Shown here: in pieces, positions 63,457 to 64,000 of the stretch
Position numbering within the stretch: position 1 is the first letter of the stretch
How the letters are laid out: every line of letters starts with the position of its first letter
Origin: Hyphomonadaceae bacterium
GTDB lineage: Bacteria > Pseudomonadota > Alphaproteobacteria > Caulobacterales > Aquidulcibacteraceae
Length of the DNA: 64,000 bases
Assembly (NCBI GenBank): GCA_019636095.1
Contig: JAHBYF010000006.1
Coordinates: 162,034-226,033 of the forward strand
Direction of reading: 5' to 3'
Made by a program: the position numbers and the translations under genes
The notes under the pieces: generated by a model
What the model was told of the DNA's origin: nothing
Database searches by the model: none
What the model saw: only the letters and a program-made list of their open reading frames with translations

Positions 63457-64000
<544 letters not shown>

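Overview
The window reads as a chromosome segment of a GC-rich alphaproteobacterium. Its gene families would fit a Caulobacterales/Hyphomonadaceae-type organism, but that placement is inferred from gene content only, because the window has no rRNA or other phylogenetic marker. Coding density is high and many neighbours overlap by an ATGA, so transcription units can be inferred with some confidence. I saw no tRNA, rRNA or CRISPR array.

Region by region. 0-2 kb (minus strand) is a formaldehyde-detoxification operon: class III alcohol dehydrogenase, a small membrane protein and a GFA-family protein. 2-3.7 kb is an accessory pair, an unknown basic protein overlapping a Phd/YefM-like protein. 3.7-7.5 kb is the disturbed part: a 1.15-kb segment carrying a metallophosphoesterase gene is present twice in direct orientation, with an IS1595-family transposase remnant between the copies. 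The first copy and the IS are full of small indels, while the second copy is intact. 7.5-12.9 kb carries a nucleotide cyclase/FGE-sulfatase fusion, a pectate-lyase-like lipoprotein, an acyl-CoA synthetase and a TetR regulator. 12.95-16 kb holds a divergent alpha/beta-hydrolase and TonB-receptor operon. 16.2-19.75 kb is a self-contained tetR-hlyD-ABC exporter operon whose promoter lies inside a palindrome. 19.75-26.2 kb has a FlaA1-like dehydratase, an inositol monophosphatase, a coiled-coil membrane protein with a frameshifted vWA-like partner, a degenerate GIY-YIG-like protein, a glycerophosphodiesterase and a DUF5367 protein.

26.2-35 kb contains an acyl-CoA dehydrogenase, a small lipoprotein, a DMT permease, a thioesterase, an EF-G-like protein that lacks canonical GTPase residues, a MerR/TipAS regulator, an NTF2-like lipoprotein, a pirin/PAP2 pair and a second small lipoprotein related to the first. 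35-43.8 kb has clpB, a 59-residue membrane protein, a universal stress protein, a succinate-semialdehyde dehydrogenase, a GIY-YIG protein, a sterol-desaturase-like enzyme, a Rieske oxygenase and a CDP-alcohol phosphatidyltransferase. 43.9-49.7 kb has small conserved proteins (YjhX, YjbR/MmcQ, TPR, GFA, DUF2834), an MFS transporter and an alanine dehydrogenase/Lrp divergent pair. 49.7-51.3 kb is a tandem family of membrane-anchored proteins with the stub of a third copy. 51.5-64 kb holds acetyl-CoA synthetase, DUF2200, a TonB-C-like protein, LemA plus a DUF2207 glycine-tailed protein, an aldo/keto reductase, DUF423, MscS, small membrane proteins, an S41 peptidase, an EEP-family hydrolase, a membrane protein and finally thiC behind a TPP riboswitch (cut by the window end).

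Most of the window is ordinary metabolism, transport and stress genes. The parts most worth a second look are the damaged repeat/IS block, the cyclase-FGE fusion, the unknown/Phd-like pair, the EF-G-like protein without its catalytic histidine, the frameshifted vWA-like gene beside a coiled-coil membrane protein, the shrinking tandem membrane-anchored family, and several small proteins and palindromes in gaps. No feature here proves a wholly new system.
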